Assembly (NCBI GenBank): GCA_007133445.1
Contig: SLMR01000138.1
Location: forward strand, 1-5,800
From: Aquisalimonas sp.
GTDB lineage: Bacteria; Pseudomonadota; Gammaproteobacteria; Nitrococcales; Aquisalimonadaceae
DNA: 5,800 nt
Direction of reading: 5' to 3'
Part shown: positions 5,031-5,800 of the stretch, piece after piece
Layout of the letters: each line of letters starts with the position of its first letter
Position numbering within the stretch: position 1 is the first letter of the stretch
Position numbers and translations under genes: made by a program
Notes under the pieces: generated by a model
What the model saw: the letters and a program-made list of their open reading frames with translations, nothing else
Told to the model about the DNA's origin: nothing
The model's database searches: none

Positions 5031-5800
5031 TTAGCTCCGGCCGTCAATCGCCGTCAGCGCTTCCTCCAGCCGGCTGACGGTTCGGTCCACGTGCTGCAGC
5101 TTGTCCAGCCCGAACAGGCCGATCCGGAAGGTGCGGAAATCCTCGGGTTCGTCGCACATCAGGGGTACGCCGGCTGCCGTCTGCAGGCCCTGGTCCGCGA
5201 AGGCGCGGCCGTTGTGCAGATTGGGGTCGTCGGTGTGGCAGACCACGACACCGGGCGCCTGAAACCCCTCCGCGGCGACACTGGCAAAGCCATGCTCCGA
5301 GAGCTGCCCGCGCACCCGGTTGCCCAGCTCGAGCTGCCGTTCGCGCAGGAACTCCAGGCCGGCTGCCTCGGTCTCCCGCAGGGTGTCGCGGAACCGGGCC
5401 AGACTGTCGGTGGGCATGGTGGCGTGGTAGGCGTGGCCGCCGTCCTCGTAAGCGCGCATGATGGCGCGCCACTTGCGGAGATCCAGCGCAAAACTGGTGC
5501 TGGCGGTCTGCTCCAGACGTTCCTCCGCGTTGCCGCTCAGCATCACCAGCCCGGCGCAGGGCGACGCGCTCCAGCCCTTCTGCGGCGCGCTGATGAGGAC
5601 ATCGACGCCCAGCGCTCGCATGTCCACCCAGAGAGCGCCCGAGGCGATGCAGTCGAGGACGAACAGGCCGCCGACCTCGTGTGCCGCGTCGGCGAGTGCC
5701 CGCACGTAGTCGTCCGGCAGCAGAATCCCGGAGGACGTCTCCACGTGGGGCGCGAAGACGACCGCCGGCTGCTCCGCGCGGATGGCCGCTACGGCCTCCT
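5031..5800 (-). CDS. Class V PLP-dependent aminotransferase, alanine-glyoxylate/serine-pyruvate type (5' partial)
   Basis: The frame on the minus strand is open from the right edge to TAA (5033-5031) and gives 255 residues. Class V (fold type I) marks are 'VVFAPHVETSSGILLP' near the visible N-terminus, 'GGLFVLDCIAS' with the Asp that contacts the PLP pyridine nitrogen (codon 5652-5654), and 'SAPQKGWSASPC' with the Schiff-base Lys (codon 5577-5579). 'FALDLRKW' and a C-terminal domain ending 'VSRLEEALTAIDGRS' follow. The match is to the alanine-glyoxylate, serine-glyoxylate and serine-pyruvate aminotransferase group, which move amino groups between small amino acids and 2-oxo acids in the cytoplasm; exact substrates cannot be told. 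About 120-140 N-terminal residues, including the start, lie beyond the window. The GTG at 5744 is internal, not the start, because family similarity continues upstream of it. Confidence 0.88.
   Translation of the reverse strand, partial: EAVAAIRAEQPAVVFAPHVETSSGILLPDDYVRALADAAHEVGGLFVLDCIASGALWVDMRALGVDVLISAPQKGWSASPCAGLVMLSGNAEERLEQTASTSFALDLRKWRAIMRAYEDGGHAYHATMPTDSLARFRDTLRETEAAGLEFLRERQLELGNRVRGQLSEHGFASVAAEGFQAPGVVVCHTDDPNLHNGRAFADQGLQTAAGVPLMCDEPEDFRTFRIGLFGLDKLQHVDRTVSRLEEALTAIDGRS

Overview
This 5.8 kb window is bacterial chromosomal DNA, gene-dense and GC-rich. The glyoxalase-fold, GFA, phospholipase-D/cardiolipin synthase, short-chain dehydrogenase and class V aminotransferase genes, together with clear Shine-Dalgarno sequences and short intergenic gaps, fit a proteobacterium. 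A gammaproteobacterium is my guess, but no gene here fixes the taxon.

Left part (about 1-2760, all on the + strand): the 3' end of a VOC-fold gene; a membrane-anchored DUF2726 protein with a topoisomerase-type C4 zinc finger; a small VOC protein; a PhnB-like VOC protein; a GFA-family zinc protein; and a 22-codon stub of a further VOC gene. These genes are separated by 95-195 bp gaps, each has its own ribosome binding site, and the gaps hold several inverted repeats. The strongest repeat is a 58-nt imperfect hairpin at 1049-1106. The block reads like a collection of small accessory genes rather than one pathway. Its base composition looks lower in GC than the right part.

Right part (about 2761-5800): a phospholipase-D superfamily protein with two HKD motifs and one N-terminal membrane segment (cardiolipin synthase-like). 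Next comes a 16-codon reading frame that overlaps the start of an NAD-type short-chain dehydrogenase by ATGA. A class V PLP-dependent aminotransferase on the opposite strand converges on the dehydrogenase and runs off the right edge. The cardiolipin-synthase-like gene is bracketed by two short gene remnants or leaders (the VOC stub before it, the cupin-like 16-mer after it), which suggests past deletions or gene replacement here.

I see no complete novel multi-gene system, no CRISPR array, no transposase, no rRNA and no tRNA. The points most worth a second look are the long hairpin before the first small VOC gene, the 16-codon coupled frame before the dehydrogenase, the VOC stub, and the architecture of the DUF2726 protein.
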